Below, piece by piece: positions 20,225 through 30,628 of a stretch of DNA of 64,000 bases (position 1 is the stretch's first letter; every line of letters begins with the position of its first letter). Below the pieces are notes generated by a model, which ran no database searches, was not told the origin of the DNA, and saw only the letters and a list, made by a program, of their open reading frames with translations. Source of the DNA: Modicisalibacter luteus DSM 23508 (GTDB taxonomy: Bacteria > Pseudomonadota > Gammaproteobacteria > Pseudomonadales > Halomonadaceae). Both the position numbers and the translations under genes were made by a program. Location: positions 1 to 64,000 of the forward strand of contig NZ_KB900003.1 of the NCBI RefSeq assembly GCF_000378505.1, in the 5' to 3' direction.

Positions 20225-20800
20225 TTAGTTGTCGGCATTGATCCGAGCAATGACAGCTGACCGATTCGCAGCCCTAAACGTGACCTCTCGGCCTGCCGAT
20301 GCTTCGCTGTCGAACGCGGGGAAATGCACGGTGACATCGACAAATGTCAAGATTCCATTAATGACTCCCTCAGAGAATCTCACCAGATCAAGGTCAGAAA
20401 TTAAAGGCTCCTCAACAGGACTAACCCCAATGCAATATGACGTCAGTGATAAAGTCGACGTTTCTACATTAAAAACATAATCCAACTTTTCCAAGACGCC
20501 GCCTGAGCAATAAGGGTCACTTGTACGGTTGCCACTGTAATGCAAGGTCAGCTTACTTCCTGCATTCAGGATCTCCATGCTGCTGTCTGCCGTTCTGACA
20601 TCTAGGGATACAGCATCCACTAAGAAGCGCAGCTTTTCCTGACGATCATTAAGCTGCTCGACACGATCGAATGACTGACGATTGGCGGAAAATATCTGCG
20701 AGGAGCCAAGCACGATAATTAGTCCAATCACCATGGCGATCATTAACTCTACCAAAGTAAAGCCCCGCTGCCTTACGCAACCTTGTTCGGGCACGATCAT
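20225..20800 (-). CDS. pilW: PilW-family minor pilin
   Basis: This is a minor pilin of the priming complex that starts type IV pilus assembly. The 191-residue product has the prepilin site RQRG|FTLVELMIAMVIG with intact Glu5, then a hydrophobic helix and a globular domain with a cysteine pair (~Cys98 and ~Cys118). Its start overlaps the pilV stop by four bases (ATGA), and pilX follows closely, so the minor pilins appear to be co-translated. Confidence 0.85.
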   Translation of the reverse strand: MIVPEQGCVRQRGFTLVELMIAMVIGLIIVLGSSQIFSANRQSFDRVEQLNDRQEKLRFLVDAVSLDVRTADSSMEILNAGSKLTLHYSGNRTSDPYCSGGVLEKLDYVFNVETSTLSLTSYCIGVSPVEEPLISDLDLVRFSEGVINGILTFVDVTVHFPAFDSEASAGREVTFRAANRSAVIARINADN

Positions 20801-21225
20801 GGTGTTGGCGCCTCTTCCGGCAACCGTGTGTAGTAAGTCAATGTCGAGATATCATCCTCGCCCGCGAATCGCTCATCATCCCAAGTAACAGTAATCAGAA
20901 ATTCGCAATCGCCTTGTGGCCCGATCGAGCTGGCGCTCAGGCCAGGCAGCTTAGCTTCCCAATGAGTTCGCCACACTTCTTGCACGTTGCCAGCATCAGG
21001 GCAATTTCCACCCATTCCAGCCAATGCTGCCCATAACCGCTCGTTAGCGTCCAAGGCAATTACAGTAGCCAGAGAACGCTGGTACGATAGATGAGCTCCC
21101 TGCATAGCCTTGAGTTGCACCGCTGCTACACCAAGAAGGCCCAGCGACAAGATCAGGATGGCCACCAGCGCCTCAATCAGCGTGAAGCCCGATTGGGTGT
21201 TACCACTCATGCCCAAATCACGCAC
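20797..21225 (-). CDS. pilV: PilV-family minor pilin
   Basis: This is a type IV pilus minor pilin. The prepilin site TQSG|FTLIEALVAILIL (residues ~10-25) carries Glu5, and the following sequence matches PilV (LLGVAAVQLKAMQGAH). The 142-residue length is short but within the family range. The 21225 start is a GTG preceded by GGGAAG; an ATG at 21210 would give a more typical six-residue leader after Met, so the start is uncertain. It overlaps fimU upstream and pilW downstream. Confidence 0.83.
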   Translation of the reverse strand: MRDLGMSGNTQSGFTLIEALVAILILSLGLLGVAAVQLKAMQGAHLSYQRSLATVIALDANERLWAALAGMGGNCPDAGNVQEVWRTHWEAKLPGLSASSIGPQGDCEFLITVTWDDERFAGEDDISTLTYYTRLPEEAPTP

Positions 21226-21724
21226 ACGACTTCCCTATTCGGCCCGTGAGGCCGATTTTTATGGATTCACTATTGCCCTGATGGCCTAGGTCCACTACTT
21301 GGCAGCTTCCTCCCACCAAGCGCCCCAGAGAATTGAATGTCACTTGGCTGGCACTGCTTGCCGAGAGACCGACGGGGGAGGCACTGGCATTCCGGTACAG
21401 CAGGCACTGGTTTTCTGTCGAGTCGGTGCAATCAATATTCGCTAGTGATGTACCGTCATCGACCTTGACCTCGAGTCGCCACCCCGATTCACCTTGGCGC
21501 GTAACCACAGCCGTTACTTCTTCGCGGCGCTTGACTGCCTCGCTACGCGCAAGGTGCAAACCAACCAGCAGTTCGTTATGGTCGGCCGTCAATCGACTGG
21601 TGGCGACCAAGTTCTGGAAACCTGGTACGGCAATGGTGGAAACGATGACAATGACAGCCAGAGTGACCAGCAACTCGATCAAAGTCAGCCCCGCTTGCCG
21701 AGCCGGTTTACCACTGGCAATCAT
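21218..21724 (-). CDS. fimU: FimU/GspH-type minor pilin
   Basis: This minor pilin has the processing site RQAG|LTLIELLVTLAVIVI, keeping Glu5 but with Leu in place of Phe at position 1. The GspH-like globular domain follows, with cysteines and a C-terminal glycine-rich strand. The 168-residue product starts at the ATG at 21724, inside the end of pilE. It is placed between pilE and pilV; in P. aeruginosa fimU precedes pilV, so FimU is preferred to FimT for this copy. Confidence 0.8.
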   Translation of the reverse strand: MIASGKPARQAGLTLIELLVTLAVIVIVSTIAVPGFQNLVATSRLTADHNELLVGLHLARSEAVKRREEVTAVVTRQGESGWRLEVKVDDGTSLANIDCTDSTENQCLLYRNASASPVGLSASSASQVTFNSLGRLVGGSCQVVDLGHQGNSESIKIGLTGRIGKSCA

Positions 21725-22085
21725 TGCCACCACCCGTCCCCCTGGCCCCGGTCTGGGTCAGGGTGAGACTCCCGCACTTGTCCCCAGCCTGGTCCCCTTG
21801 GGGAGTCGCCGTCAGGGTGAAGGTGGAGGCGGTCAAGACACCGGTAATCGCATAGTACCCATCTGGGGAAGAACTACGAAAATTGCAGTCGGAATAGGAG
21901 CTATTGACCGTATAGCAGCGCTCAAGCTGTTGCGCCGCTTCCATTAGCCCAGCCTGCCCGTCGGTACGCCGGGCCTGTTCGACGTAACCGCTATAAAGGG
22001 GATAAGCAATGGACGCCAAGATGCCAATGATTACAACCGTAATCATTACTTCGATCAGGGTAAAGCCCCCCTCGCGTCCCCGCAT
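21708..22085 (-). CDS. pilE: PilE-type pilin
   Basis: This is a pilin-like protein with the strongest prepilin signal in the cluster: REGG|FTLIEVMITVVIIGILASIA, Glu5 present. The 125-residue mature-type protein has four cysteines, one pair around residues ~62-71 and another in the C-terminal region (DKCGSL and NDCQW). The start at 22085 has AGGTG a few bases upstream; a TTG at 22103 is in frame but unlikely. It is the first gene of the pilin cluster and lies next to ispH, as does PilE in P. aeruginosa. Confidence 0.83.
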   Translation of the reverse strand: MRGREGGFTLIEVMITVVIIGILASIAYPLYSGYVEQARRTDGQAGLMEAAQQLERCYTVNSSYSDCNFRSSSPDGYYAITGVLTASTFTLTATPQGDQAGDKCGSLTLTQTGARGTGGGNDCQW

Positions 22086-22158
22086 CACGTCACCTGCTTC
22101 CAATAGTTTTTGTTTCAGTGTGTATCAGTCTATACGAGCCTGCCAGCAAGGCATTCAT

Positions 22159-22183
22159 AAAAAAGCCGGACCGAAGCCCGACT
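22159..22183 (-). terminator. Terminator of ispH
   Basis: Read on the - strand, an 8-bp stem (one G-T pair) closes a TTCG tetraloop and is followed by six Ts. It lies 27 bases beyond the ispH stop. Confidence 0.85.
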
Positions 22184-22209
22184 TTTCGCTGAATTGCCGA
22201 GGAGATTCA

Positions 22210-23163
22210 TCAGCTGCTGACGATAACCTGCTCGCGCAATTCTCGAGGCATTGAGAAGACGATGGTTTCTTCGCGTCCATCGAGTTCCTGCGGCAACTCG
22301 GCGCCCAGTTCGCGCAAGCGTTCGATCACGCCTTGAACCAGAACTTCGGGGGCGCTGGCGCCGGCAGTAATACCAATCACCTGGACATCCTTCAGCCAGC
22401 TCTCATCGATGATACTGGCGTCATCGATCAGCTGTGCCGGAGTGCCCATGCGTTCGGCCAGCTCGCGCAGACGATTAGAGTTGGAACTATTGACGCTGCC
22501 TACCACCAGAACCAGATCGCTCTCCTTGGCTAGCTGACGCACGGCGTCCTGGCGATTCTGTGTGGCGTAGCAGATATCGTCCTTGCGTGGGCCCTGGATC
22601 GCCGGGAACTTGGCGCGTAGCGCATCGATGACCCGGGCGGTATCGTCCATCGACAACGTTGTCTGGGTAACGAAGGCTAGGGCCTCGGGATTATTGACTT
22701 GCAGTGCCTCGACATTGGCCTCGTCCTCGACCAAGTAGATGGCCCCCCCATGCGAGGCATCGTAGCGCCCCATGGTGCCTTCCACTTCGGGATGGCCAGC
22801 GTGGCCGATGAGAATGCACTCCTGGCCACGCTTGGCGTAACGCAGCACCTCCATATGCACCTTGGTTACCAGCGGACAGGTGGCATCGAAGATCTTGAGG
22901 CCACGCCTCTCGGCTTCCTGCTGGACCGCCCGTGACACACCGTGGGCGGAAAAGATAACGGTAACATCGTCGGGTACCTCATCGAGTTCTTCGACGAAGA
23001 TCGCTCCCCGGTTGCGCAGCGTCTCCACTACGAAGCGATTGTGCACGACCTCATGACGCACATAGATGGGCGGGCCCAGCACATCCAAGGCGCGATTGAC
23101 AATCTCGATGGCGCGATCGACACCAGCACAGAAGCCGCGGGGGTTGGCCAGCTTTATCTGCAT
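22210..23163 (-). CDS. ispH: 4-hydroxy-3-methylbut-2-enyl diphosphate reductase
   Basis: This is the last enzyme of the MEP isoprenoid pathway, giving IPP and DMAPP from HMBPP through a [4Fe-4S] cluster. The three cluster cysteines are present: Cys12 (PRGFCAGVD), one in [12 protein letters not shown] and one in [11 protein letters not shown]. The EGTMG motif with the proton-relay glutamate is also present. At 317 residues it has the usual length. It ends the conserved left-facing run murJ-ribF-ileS-lspA-fkpB-ispH. Confidence 0.96.
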   Translation of the reverse strand: MQIKLANPRGFCAGVDRAIEIVNRALDVLGPPIYVRHEVVHNRFVVETLRNRGAIFVEELDEVPDDVTVIFSAHGVSRAVQQEAERRGLKIFDATCPLVTKVHMEVLRYAKRGQECILIGHAGHPEVEGTMGRYDASHGGAIYLVEDEANVEALQVNNPEALAFVTQTTLSMDDTARVIDALRAKFPAIQGPRKDDICYATQNRQDAVRQLAKESDLVLVVGSVNSSNSNRLRELAERMGTPAQLIDDASIIDESWLKDVQVIGITAGASAPEVLVQGVIERLRELGAELPQELDGREETIVFSMPRELREQVIVSS

Positions 23164-23216
23164 GTATAGCCTCGCTTGATACGCTCGGTATCGTGGCGGA
23201 AAATGGATCGACGTCG

Positions 23217-23666
23217 TCAGTGGGTAGTGGCCGGCTTCACCTCGATAACCTCCACGTCGAAGGTCAGGGTACGCCCGGCCAAGGGATGGTTGAAGTCCAC
23301 ATCCACATGAGTATCGTCGATGCTGGCGATTACACCCGGCAGCTCACCGCCGGCCGCATCCGCGAACGACATTACCAGCCCTTCCTCCAGTTCCGGCCCC
23401 TCGAAGCTGTCGCGCGGGATGCGCTGTACGTTCTGCGGGTTATGCTGGCCGAAAGCGTGCTCGGGCGAGATGGTATAGCTGCCGGTATCGCCGTCGGTCA
23501 GCCCCTTGATCGGCGATTCGAACCCTGGGGGCAGGTTGCCGTCGCCATACTGGAACGTCGCCGGCTGCTTGTCACGGGTCGAGTCGACCACCGAGCCGTC
23601 CTCGAGCTTGAGGGTGAAGTGCAGCGTAACTTCCATGCCGTCGCCGATACGATATTCGCTCATCAT
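23217..23666 (-). CDS. fkpB: FKBP-type peptidyl-prolyl isomerase (SlpA family)
   Basis: This is a cytoplasmic prolyl isomerase and chaperone of the SlyD/SlpA group. The 149-residue protein has an FKBP core (~10-70) with [13 protein letters not shown] and an insert-in-flap domain in between, ending [13 protein letters not shown]. It lacks the histidine-rich tail of SlyD, which supports SlpA/FkpB. Two adjacent ATGs (23666 and 23663) follow AGGAC; the first is used. It lies between lspA and ispH, as in E. coli. Confidence 0.9.
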   Translation of the reverse strand: MMSEYRIGDGMEVTLHFTLKLEDGSVVDSTRDKQPATFQYGDGNLPPGFESPIKGLTDGDTGSYTISPEHAFGQHNPQNVQRIPRDSFEGPELEEGLVMSFADAAGGELPGVIASIDDTHVDVDFNHPLAGRTLTFDVEVIEVKPATTH

Positions 23667-23685
23667 TTGCGTCCTGTATTCGGGA

Positions 23686-24204
23686 TCAAGACCGTGAGGC
23701 CTTATCGCGGTCACCGCGCGCATCGCGCAGAGACTCGAGGATCATTCCGATGGCTCCCAGCGTGATGGCCGTATCGGCCAGGTTGAAGGCCGGGAAATAG
23801 TGGCTCTGCCAATGGAAGGATAGGAAATCCACGACATAACCGTGAACCAGTCGGTCGTAAAGGTTGCCCAGCGCACCGCCGATCACCAGCGCCAGCGACG
23901 CAGCCATCAGCTTCTCGTGGGCCCTGAGACGCGTCAGCCAGACGGTCAGGCCAATGCTCGCCCCGATGGCGATGAGCGCGAACAACCAGCGCTGCCAGCC
24001 TCCGTGCTCAGCCAGGAAACTGAACGCCGCGCCAGTATTGTGCAACAGCGTCAGGTTGAAGACCGGTAGTAGTTCCACCGGTTGGCCGTAGATGAGCAGG
24101 CTGCTGGCCAGTGCCTTTGAGCCCAGATCGAGAACGACGACCGCGACCGACAGCCACAGCCAGCGCAGCGGGCGGGACATCGGCTTGGCCTGTAATTCAG
24201 GCAT
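23686..24204 (-). CDS. lspA: Lipoprotein signal peptidase (SPase II)
   Basis: This inner-membrane aspartyl protease cleaves prolipoprotein signal peptides after lipid modification. There are four hydrophobic segments. The catalytic aspartates lie in [10 protein letters not shown] and FNLADTAI, preceded by the conserved NTGAAFSFL. With the start at 24204 the product has 172 residues and overlaps the ileS stop by eight bases; the ATG at 24180 would give 164 residues, equal to E. coli. Translational coupling to ileS favours the first. Confidence 0.93.
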   Translation of the reverse strand: MPELQAKPMSRPLRWLWLSVAVVVLDLGSKALASSLLIYGQPVELLPVFNLTLLHNTGAAFSFLAEHGGWQRWLFALIAIGASIGLTVWLTRLRAHEKLMAASLALVIGGALGNLYDRLVHGYVVDFLSFHWQSHYFPAFNLADTAITLGAIGMILESLRDARGDRDKASRS

Positions 24205-27052
24205 AATGACGCTCTTCACCTGGACCCTCCGGCAGATTGCTGATGCAGCGCCCGCACAGATCGGGATGCTCGGCATGGCTACCTACATCCTCACGGTGGT
24301 GCCAGCAGCGTTCACATTTGGTATGAGGGCTGGCCATCACTGCCACCTTGAGGCTATCCAGCTCGGTCGCCTCTGCAGCCTGGGCCTCGGCACTCTCCAG
24401 TGACGCCAAGTGTACCTCGCTGGTCAGCAACACGAAGCGCAGCTCGCGACCCAAGCGGCCCAAGGTCTCACGCAATGTATCGTTGACATAGAGCGTCACC
24501 TCAGCGGCCAGGCCACTCTTGATGACCTTGGCATTGCGCGCATCTTCCAGGCACTTGTTGACGGCCTGCTTGACTTCGAGCACCTGCTCCCAGAACTCGC
24601 GGCCAAATACGGCATCGTCGGACAAGGTCTGTAGGTCCGTATAAAAGGTTTCAAGCAGCACGCTCGCCTTGCGCTCACCGGGGATATGCTCGTAGACCTC
24701 CTCGGCGGTGAACGACAGAATCGGCGCCACCCAGCGCGCCAGCGCCTCGACGACGCGATAGAGCGCCGTCTGGCAGCTACGCCGCGCCAAGGAGTCGGCC
24801 TGGGTGGTGTACTGGCGGTCCTTGATCACATCGAGGTAGAAACCGCCCAATTCCCGGGCACAGAAGGTATGCACCTGCTGATAAACATCGAGGAAACGGT
24901 AGTCGGCGTAGGCCGTCTCGATACGCGCCTGGAGCTGGGCGGCCCGGTCCACCACCCACTGATCCAGCGCCAGCATGTCCTCGAAGGCCACGGCATCACG
25001 CTGGGCGTCGAAGCCATTCAGGTTGGCCAGCAAAAAGCGTGAGGTGTTGCGGATGCGCCGGTAAACGTCGGCAGTACGCTTGAGGATCTCGTCGGAGACC
25101 GCCATTTCACCGGAGTAATCGGTAGAAGCGACCCACAGGCGCAGGATGTCGGCACCCAGCTTGTCCATTACCTCCTGCGGTGCGACCACGTTACCCACCG
25201 ACTTGGACATCTTGCGGCCCTGGGCATCGACGGTGAAGCCATGGGTCAGCAGTCCCTTATAGGGTGGGTGGCCGTCGATAGCGCAGCCAGTCAGCAGTGA
25301 GGAATGGAACCAGCCGCGGTGCTGGTCGGAGCCCTCCAGATAGAGATCGGCCGCCAGCCCTTCGCCCTGGTCTGGATGGTCGAAAACCGCAGCGTGGGAG
25401 CCGCGCAACACGTGCCAGTGTGTGGTGCCGGAGTCGAACCACACGTCGAGTGTGTCGGTGACCTTCTCGTAATCGGCGGCCTCGTCACCCAGCAGCTCGG
25501 TGGCATCGAGGCGGAACCAGGCATCGATGCCCTCCTTCTCGATGCGGCTTGCCACGTCCTCCATCAATTCGACGGTGCGCGGATGCAGCTCGCCGCTGGC
25601 CCGGTTGAGGAAGAACGGAATCGGCACCCCCCAGTTGCGCTGACGCGAGATACACCAGTCGGGGCGATTGGCGATCATCGAATGCAGGCGCGCCTTGCCC
25701 CAGGACGGCACGAACTGAGTCGCCTCAATGCCGTCCAATGCACGCTGACGCAATGTCTTGCCGTCCTGCCCCTCGATATCCATGCCCACGAACCACTGGG
25801 CCGTAGCCCGGTAGATAACCGGCGTCTTGTGACGCCAGCAATGCATATAGCTGTGGGTGATCTTCTCATGGGCCATCAGCGCGCCGACTTCCTCAAGCTT
25901 GGCGACGATTTGCGGATTGGCCTTCCAGATCATCTGCCCGCCGAAGAATGGCAGGTCGTCAACATAGACGCCGTCACCCATGACCGGGTTCTTGATTTCT
26001 TCGAATTCCATGCCATAGGCGCGGCACGTCACGAAGTCGTCCTCGCCGTAGGCTGGCGCAGAGTGCACGATACCGGTACCGGCGTCGGTTTCCACATAGT
26101 CGCCCAGGTAGACCGGCGACAGGCGGTCATAGAACGGATGACGGAAACGCAGGTTCTCTAACTTAGCCCCGGTCGTGGTCGCCACCACATCATCCTGCTG
26201 CAGCCCGAAGCGCTGCAGGCAGCTCTCGACCAGCGCCTCGGCAAGTATCAACAGGCGCTCGCCTGTGTCGACCAGCGCATAGCTGACGTCGGGATGCACA
26301 TTGAGCGCCTGGTTGGCGGGGATGGTCCACGGCGTGGTGGTCCAGATCACTACGGCGGCCGGCTTGGAAAGCTGCTCGAGACCAAAGGCCGCGGCCAGCG
26401 CAGAGGCGTCGTCAGCCGCGAAGGCGACATCGATGGCATCGGATTGCTTGTCAGCATACTCGACTTCGGCCTCAGCCAATGCCGAGCCACAATCGAAGCA
26501 CCAGTTGACCGGCTTGAGGCCCTTGAACACGTAGCCATGCCGGACCATTTCTGCCAGCGCACGCACCTCGCCGGCTTCATTGACGAAATCCATGGTCCGA
26601 TAGGGACGCTCCCAGTCACCGATTACCCCGAGCCGAACGAAGTCGGTCATTTGGCCCTGGATTTGCTCGGCGGCGTACTCGCGGCACAGCGCCCGCGCTT
26701 CGTCTGGCGGCAGGTGTTTGCCATGGGTCGTCTCGACCTTATGCTCGATGGGCAGACCATGACAGTCCCAGCCCGGCACGTAGGGTGCATCGAAGCCGGC
26801 CAGCCCCTTCGACTTGACGATGATGTCCTTGAGAATCTTGTTGACGGCGTGACCGATATGGATGCTGCCGTTGGCATAGGGAGGGCCATCGTGCAGCACG
26901 AACGTCTTGCGGCCCTGGCCCGCCTCGCGCAGACGCTGATAGAGGTCGATTTCCTGCCAGCGCTGAATACGTGCCGGCTCGCGCTTGGGCAGATTGCCGC
27001 GCATGGGGAAATCGGTTTCAGGCAGGTTCAGGGTATGCTTATAGTCGCTCAT
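24197..27052 (-). CDS. ileS: Isoleucyl-tRNA synthetase
   Basis: This class I synthetase charges tRNA-Ile. The 951-residue protein has the HIGH motif in [12 protein letters not shown] (~56-67), the large editing (CP1) insertion, KMSKS (~613) and a C-terminal zinc site CERCW...CGRC (~915-940) typical of bacterial type 1 IleRS. It overlaps ribF by four bases (ATGA) and lspA by eight, so the three are co-translated. Confidence 0.97.
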   Translation of the reverse strand: MSDYKHTLNLPETDFPMRGNLPKREPARIQRWQEIDLYQRLREAGQGRKTFVLHDGPPYANGSIHIGHAVNKILKDIIVKSKGLAGFDAPYVPGWDCHGLPIEHKVETTHGKHLPPDEARALCREYAAEQIQGQMTDFVRLGVIGDWERPYRTMDFVNEAGEVRALAEMVRHGYVFKGLKPVNWCFDCGSALAEAEVEYADKQSDAIDVAFAADDASALAAAFGLEQLSKPAAVVIWTTTPWTIPANQALNVHPDVSYALVDTGERLLILAEALVESCLQRFGLQQDDVVATTTGAKLENLRFRHPFYDRLSPVYLGDYVETDAGTGIVHSAPAYGEDDFVTCRAYGMEFEEIKNPVMGDGVYVDDLPFFGGQMIWKANPQIVAKLEEVGALMAHEKITHSYMHCWRHKTPVIYRATAQWFVGMDIEGQDGKTLRQRALDGIEATQFVPSWGKARLHSMIANRPDWCISRQRNWGVPIPFFLNRASGELHPRTVELMEDVASRIEKEGIDAWFRLDATELLGDEAADYEKVTDTLDVWFDSGTTHWHVLRGSHAAVFDHPDQGEGLAADLYLEGSDQHRGWFHSSLLTGCAIDGHPPYKGLLTHGFTVDAQGRKMSKSVGNVVAPQEVMDKLGADILRLWVASTDYSGEMAVSDEILKRTADVYRRIRNTSRFLLANLNGFDAQRDAVAFEDMLALDQWVVDRAAQLQARIETAYADYRFLDVYQQVHTFCARELGGFYLDVIKDRQYTTQADSLARRSCQTALYRVVEALARWVAPILSFTAEEVYEHIPGERKASVLLETFYTDLQTLSDDAVFGREFWEQVLEVKQAVNKCLEDARNAKVIKSGLAAEVTLYVNDTLRETLGRLGRELRFVLLTSEVHLASLESAEAQAAEATELDSLKVAVMASPHTKCERCWHHREDVGSHAEHPDLCGRCISNLPEGPGEERHYA

Positions 27053-28122
27053 GGGGTCCCATCATCGTCGCGTCCGACAGGTGCAGAGCCCGCCGGGGAG
27101 TCAGTATTCACTGCGATCGGTGCCAGCGGCGCCGATGCCAGATATCGTGTCCAGTCCTGCTTGTCGTTGCCGGCCGGGGCGGCCCGATCCTCGAACCATG
27201 CCTTGAAATAGTGGCGCGCCCGAGCCTGATCGGCCTGGATCTGGTGCTTGAGTGCCTCCAGCCCGTCAAAAGTCATTTCGCCACGCAGCCGGGCACAGGG
27301 AACGACCTCGAGCCGCTGGCCATAAAGGTCGCCATCGAAGTCGAACAGATGCACTTCGAGTACGGGGCGTTGCGAACCTACCGTAGGGCGCCAGCCGATA
27401 TTGGCCACTCCGGCCAGGGCGCGACCGTCTTCCAGCCGCGTAATGACCGCATAGACGCCACGTAGCGCCAGCGGCCCAGGCAGTAGCGGCAGGTTCGCAG
27501 TAGGTACGCCAATCGTGCGCCCCAACTTCTGGTCGGCCACAACGCGCCCACAGTGACGATACGGACGCCCCAGCATACGCGCTGACTGCAGGAAGTTACC
27601 GCTCGCCAACAGCGTGCGGACCCGCGTACTCGACACACGCTCGTCATCGAGCAGGAAGGTCCGCGTATGCTCCACGCCGAAGCCACGCGCCTCTCCAACC
27701 TGGGCCAGCAGCTCGAAATCACCAACCCGGTCGCAACCGAAACGGAAGTCGTCTCCCACGACCAGGTGACGCACGCCGAGCCCCTGAATCAGGATGCGGT
27801 CGATGAATTGACGTGCCGTGAGGCTACGCAGGGTATCGTTGAACGGCAAACAGACAATGCGTTCAGCGCCGTACGAGGCCAGTAGCTTCGCCTTGTCACG
27901 CAGCCGAGTGAGGCGCGGCGGTGCCTGATCGCCAGCAAAGAACTCCCGCGGCTGGGGCTCGAACACCACCACCGTCACCGGCAACCCGAGCGCCACGGCC
28001 CGGTCGCGCAACTGGTCGAGAATCGCCTGATGGCCTCGATGAACCCCATCGAAATTACCAATGGTGGCGACACAGCCCCGATGATGCTCGCGCAGATTGT
28101 GCAAACCGCGGATCAGTTCCAT
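27049..28122 (-). CDS. ribF: Bifunctional riboflavin kinase / FAD synthetase
   Basis: This enzyme phosphorylates riboflavin to FMN and adenylates it to FAD. The N-terminal nucleotidyltransferase domain begins with [13 protein letters not shown] (~19-31), and a C-terminal riboflavin kinase domain carries the motif GVPTANLPL. The start at 28122 (MELIRGLHN) matches the family. At 357 residues it is about 40 longer than the E. coli enzyme because of a polar C-terminal tail rich in Ala, Pro and Asp. No FMN riboswitch is seen. It is coupled to ileS. Confidence 0.94.
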   Translation of the reverse strand: MELIRGLHNLREHHRGCVATIGNFDGVHRGHQAILDQLRDRAVALGLPVTVVVFEPQPREFFAGDQAPPRLTRLRDKAKLLASYGAERIVCLPFNDTLRSLTARQFIDRILIQGLGVRHLVVGDDFRFGCDRVGDFELLAQVGEARGFGVEHTRTFLLDDERVSSTRVRTLLASGNFLQSARMLGRPYRHCGRVVADQKLGRTIGVPTANLPLLPGPLALRGVYAVITRLEDGRALAGVANIGWRPTVGSQRPVLEVHLFDFDGDLYGQRLEVVPCARLRGEMTFDGLEALKHQIQADQARARHYFKAWFEDRAAPAGNDKQDWTRYLASAPLAPIAVNTDSPAGSAPVGRDDDGTP

Positions 28123-28225
28123 GCGTCGTTCACGTGTCGATAAAAGATGCAATTATAACGAAGGGGTCCGGCCTTGACAGCCGCGTTACCCAACTCCATC
28201 GAGACACAAGCCAGCACTGGGTGCG

Positions 28226-29923
28226 TTACCCGTTCAAGCGAAAGTGGCGCAGACGGATGCCGCTCGCGACCAGCCAGGCAAAATACACACAGGCCCCGCC
28301 GACGACCAGCCCTCCCAGTACCAGGGCACGCTGCCACACGCCCCATGCCAGCCAGGCCTGCCAGTCCGGCGAGCACCACCACAGCCCGGCCGTCAGTACC
28401 ACGCAACCTCCGCCCAGTTGCCATGCATAGCGCCCCCAGCCCGGCTGAAACACCAGCACGCCCTGACGACGTAGGCCGCGCGCCAGCAACCCAGCATTCA
28501 GGAAGGCCGACAACGCTGTGGCCAGCGCCAAGCCGGCATGCGCCAATGGCAGGATCAATGCCAGATTGAAGACCATGTTGGCAGCCATGGCGATCATGCC
28601 GATCTTGACCGGCGTGGCGGTGTCCTGGCGTGCAAAGTAACCGGGCGCCAGAACCTTGATCAGCATGAAAGCGATCAACCCTAGGGCGTAAGCCCGCAGG
28701 CTCATCGCCGCCATGGCGATGTCGTGGTCGGTCATCGCCCCATAATGGAACAGGCTGATCAGCAGCGGCTCGGCCAGCACCGCCAGCGCCAGCGCCGCAG
28801 GCAAGCCAATCAGCAGCACTGCCCGGACCGCCCAGTCGAGCATCTTGGCGAAGTGCTCGGTAGACTGCTCGGCATGTCGTTTGGAAAGCGCCGGTAGAAT
28901 CACCGTGGCAATGGCGATACCGAACACACCTAGCGGCAGCTCCACCAAGCGGTCCGAGTAATACAGCCAGGACACGCTGCCGGCAGCAAGAAACGATGCC
29001 AGCACCGTGTCGAGCAATAGATTAATTTGTGACACCGAGACCCCGAACAGAGCCGGGGTCATCAGCTTGAGAATCCGCTTCACCCCGGGGTGACGGAAAT
29101 TGGGCCAGGGTGTCGGCATCAGCCCTAGGCGGGCCAGAAACGGCACCTGAAAGACCAATTGCGCGGCACCGGCAACCAGCACGCCCCAGGCCAGCGCCAT
29201 CGAGGGTACCGACATCCAGGGCGTCAGCCACAGAGCCGAACCAATCAAAGAAATATTGAGCAATACCGGCGTAAACGCAGGTATCGCAAAGCGGTTCCAG
29301 GTATTGAGCACACTCCCCGAGAAGGCCGTCAGCGAAATCAGCATCAGGTAGGGAAACGTCAATTGCAGCATCTCGGCGGTCAGCGCGAGCTTCTCGGGAT
29401 CGCGCCCGAACCCCGGCGCAAAAAGCCAGGCCAGCCATGGCGACAGTCCGATCGCCGCCGCCGTGATCAACGCCAGAACCACCGTCAGGCTACCCGAGAC
29501 AGCATCGAGCAGCTCGCGCACCTCTGCCCGGGAGCGCCGGGAGGCATACTCGGAGAGCACCGGCACGAAGGCTTGGTTGAAAGCCCCCTCGGCAAACAGA
29601 CGACGCATGAAGTTGGGAATCTTGAAGGCGACGAAGAACGCATCCGCCCCGCTACCCGCTCCAAACAACGCCGCGATGACCACGTCGCGGGCCAGCCCGA
29701 GGACTCGTGAGAGCATGGTCATCATACTGACGACAAGCCCGGAACGCAGCAGTCCAGCACGTACCGGCCGGCCGCCTTCGGGCGGCGTTTGCGCCTGCCC
29801 AGGTGTCGTTGCGGGACTGCCTGATGCCCAATCACCCGCCGAAGGCGATGTCGGCGCACCGGCGTCAAGTTGTGTATTTTCCTGGGCCGCAGGCGGTGTC
29901 TCGCGGCTATCGTCAGGCTGCAC
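28226..29923 (-). CDS. murJ: Lipid II flippase MurJ
   Basis: This inner-membrane transporter of the MOP superfamily flips lipid II to the periplasm for cell-wall synthesis. About 14 hydrophobic segments follow the family start MLSRVLGLARD and the stretch FFVAFKIPNFMRRLFAEGAF. At 565 residues it is ~50 longer than E. coli MurJ because of a Pro/Ala/Gly-rich, probably disordered N terminus. The extension appears genuine: the GTG at 29923 follows AAAGGAGG with five bases spacing. It lies upstream of ribF on the same strand and behind the rpsT terminator. Confidence 0.93.
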   Translation of the reverse strand: MQPDDSRETPPAAQENTQLDAGAPTSPSAGDWASGSPATTPGQAQTPPEGGRPVRAGLLRSGLVVSMMTMLSRVLGLARDVVIAALFGAGSGADAFFVAFKIPNFMRRLFAEGAFNQAFVPVLSEYASRRSRAEVRELLDAVSGSLTVVLALITAAAIGLSPWLAWLFAPGFGRDPEKLALTAEMLQLTFPYLMLISLTAFSGSVLNTWNRFAIPAFTPVLLNISLIGSALWLTPWMSVPSMALAWGVLVAGAAQLVFQVPFLARLGLMPTPWPNFRHPGVKRILKLMTPALFGVSVSQINLLLDTVLASFLAAGSVSWLYYSDRLVELPLGVFGIAIATVILPALSKRHAEQSTEHFAKMLDWAVRAVLLIGLPAALALAVLAEPLLISLFHYGAMTDHDIAMAAMSLRAYALGLIAFMLIKVLAPGYFARQDTATPVKIGMIAMAANMVFNLALILPLAHAGLALATALSAFLNAGLLARGLRRQGVLVFQPGWGRYAWQLGGGCVVLTAGLWWCSPDWQAWLAWGVWQRALVLGGLVVGGACVYFAWLVASGIRLRHFRLNG

Positions 29924-29960
29924 TGTCGCCTCCTTTCATGCAGGCCAGGATGTCATGCAC

Positions 29961-29987
29961 AAAAAAACCGGCCGAGGCCGGTTTTTT
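29961..29987. terminator. Terminator between rpsT and murJ
   Basis: The hairpin ccggc / gccgg with a cgag loop is flanked by A7 and T6, which extend the stem. Read leftwards it has a T7 tail and ends the rpsT transcript. Confidence 0.85.
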
Positions 29988-30045
29988 CTGCCGAGAATTC
30001 AGCCCCCGACGCAATGCGCCAGCGGTGTTCCCCGTGGCGACCGGC

Positions 30046-30312
30046 TTACGCAGCCAGCGCCTTGATACGCTTGTTCAAGCGGCTCTTGATACGAGCAGCC
30101 TTCTTCTTGGACAGCGCATCCTTGTCAGCAATACGGTCGATGACCGGCTGGGCCGCCTTGAACTCAGTCATGGCAGTCGCATGGTCGCCACCCTGGATGG
30201 CCTTGATAACGCGCTTGATGTAAGTGCGGACCATGGAACGCTGACTGGCGTTGTGCTTGCGACGCTGTTCAGCCTGACGTGCGCGCTTCTGAGCTTGCTT
30301 GGTATTCGCCAC
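30046..30312 (-). CDS. rpsT: 30S ribosomal protein S20
   Basis: This small basic protein binds 16S rRNA early in 30S assembly. The 88-residue protein starts MANTKQAQKRARQAEQRR and has the expected long helices and lysine/arginine content. The start codon is GTG, six bases after AAGGAG; non-AUG starts are also known for S20 elsewhere (UUG in E. coli). It is monocistronic, with its own terminator. Confidence 0.97.
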   Translation of the reverse strand: MANTKQAQKRARQAEQRRKHNASQRSMVRTYIKRVIKAIQGGDHATAMTEFKAAQPVIDRIADKDALSKKKAARIKSRLNKRIKALAA

Positions 30313-30628
30313 CGTAATCTCCTTGGAGAATCTGAAACCGTTGCTTCGGTGTAAATTCGATATAAAACATTGATCAGACTTGGCTTTATTTCACCCCAAG
30401 CCTGTTCGGCCGTTCAAGAATCACGGGCCATGTCTGAGAGGATGCGGCATTCTAGCATAGCCCCCCAGGCCTTGCTACAGCCCGCGTAAAGACTGGCTCG
30501 CCTGCTGCCGCTCCCAAGAAAAGTCGGTGGCGAACATCAGGCAAGGCAAAAATCAGCGAGCAAGCGGGGTTTGTGCAGTGTAAATGGGTATTTGCCGCAT
30601 GACTGCTGCAAACAATCACACACATAGC
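30313..30628. other. Spacer between proB and rpsT
   Basis: This 316-base region carries the rpsT promoter and leader, which is AT-rich around 30340-30400. I could not fix a unique -35/-10 pair. Nothing resembling a gene or a terminator for proB was found; proB may read to the stretch around 30580. Confidence 0.35.
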
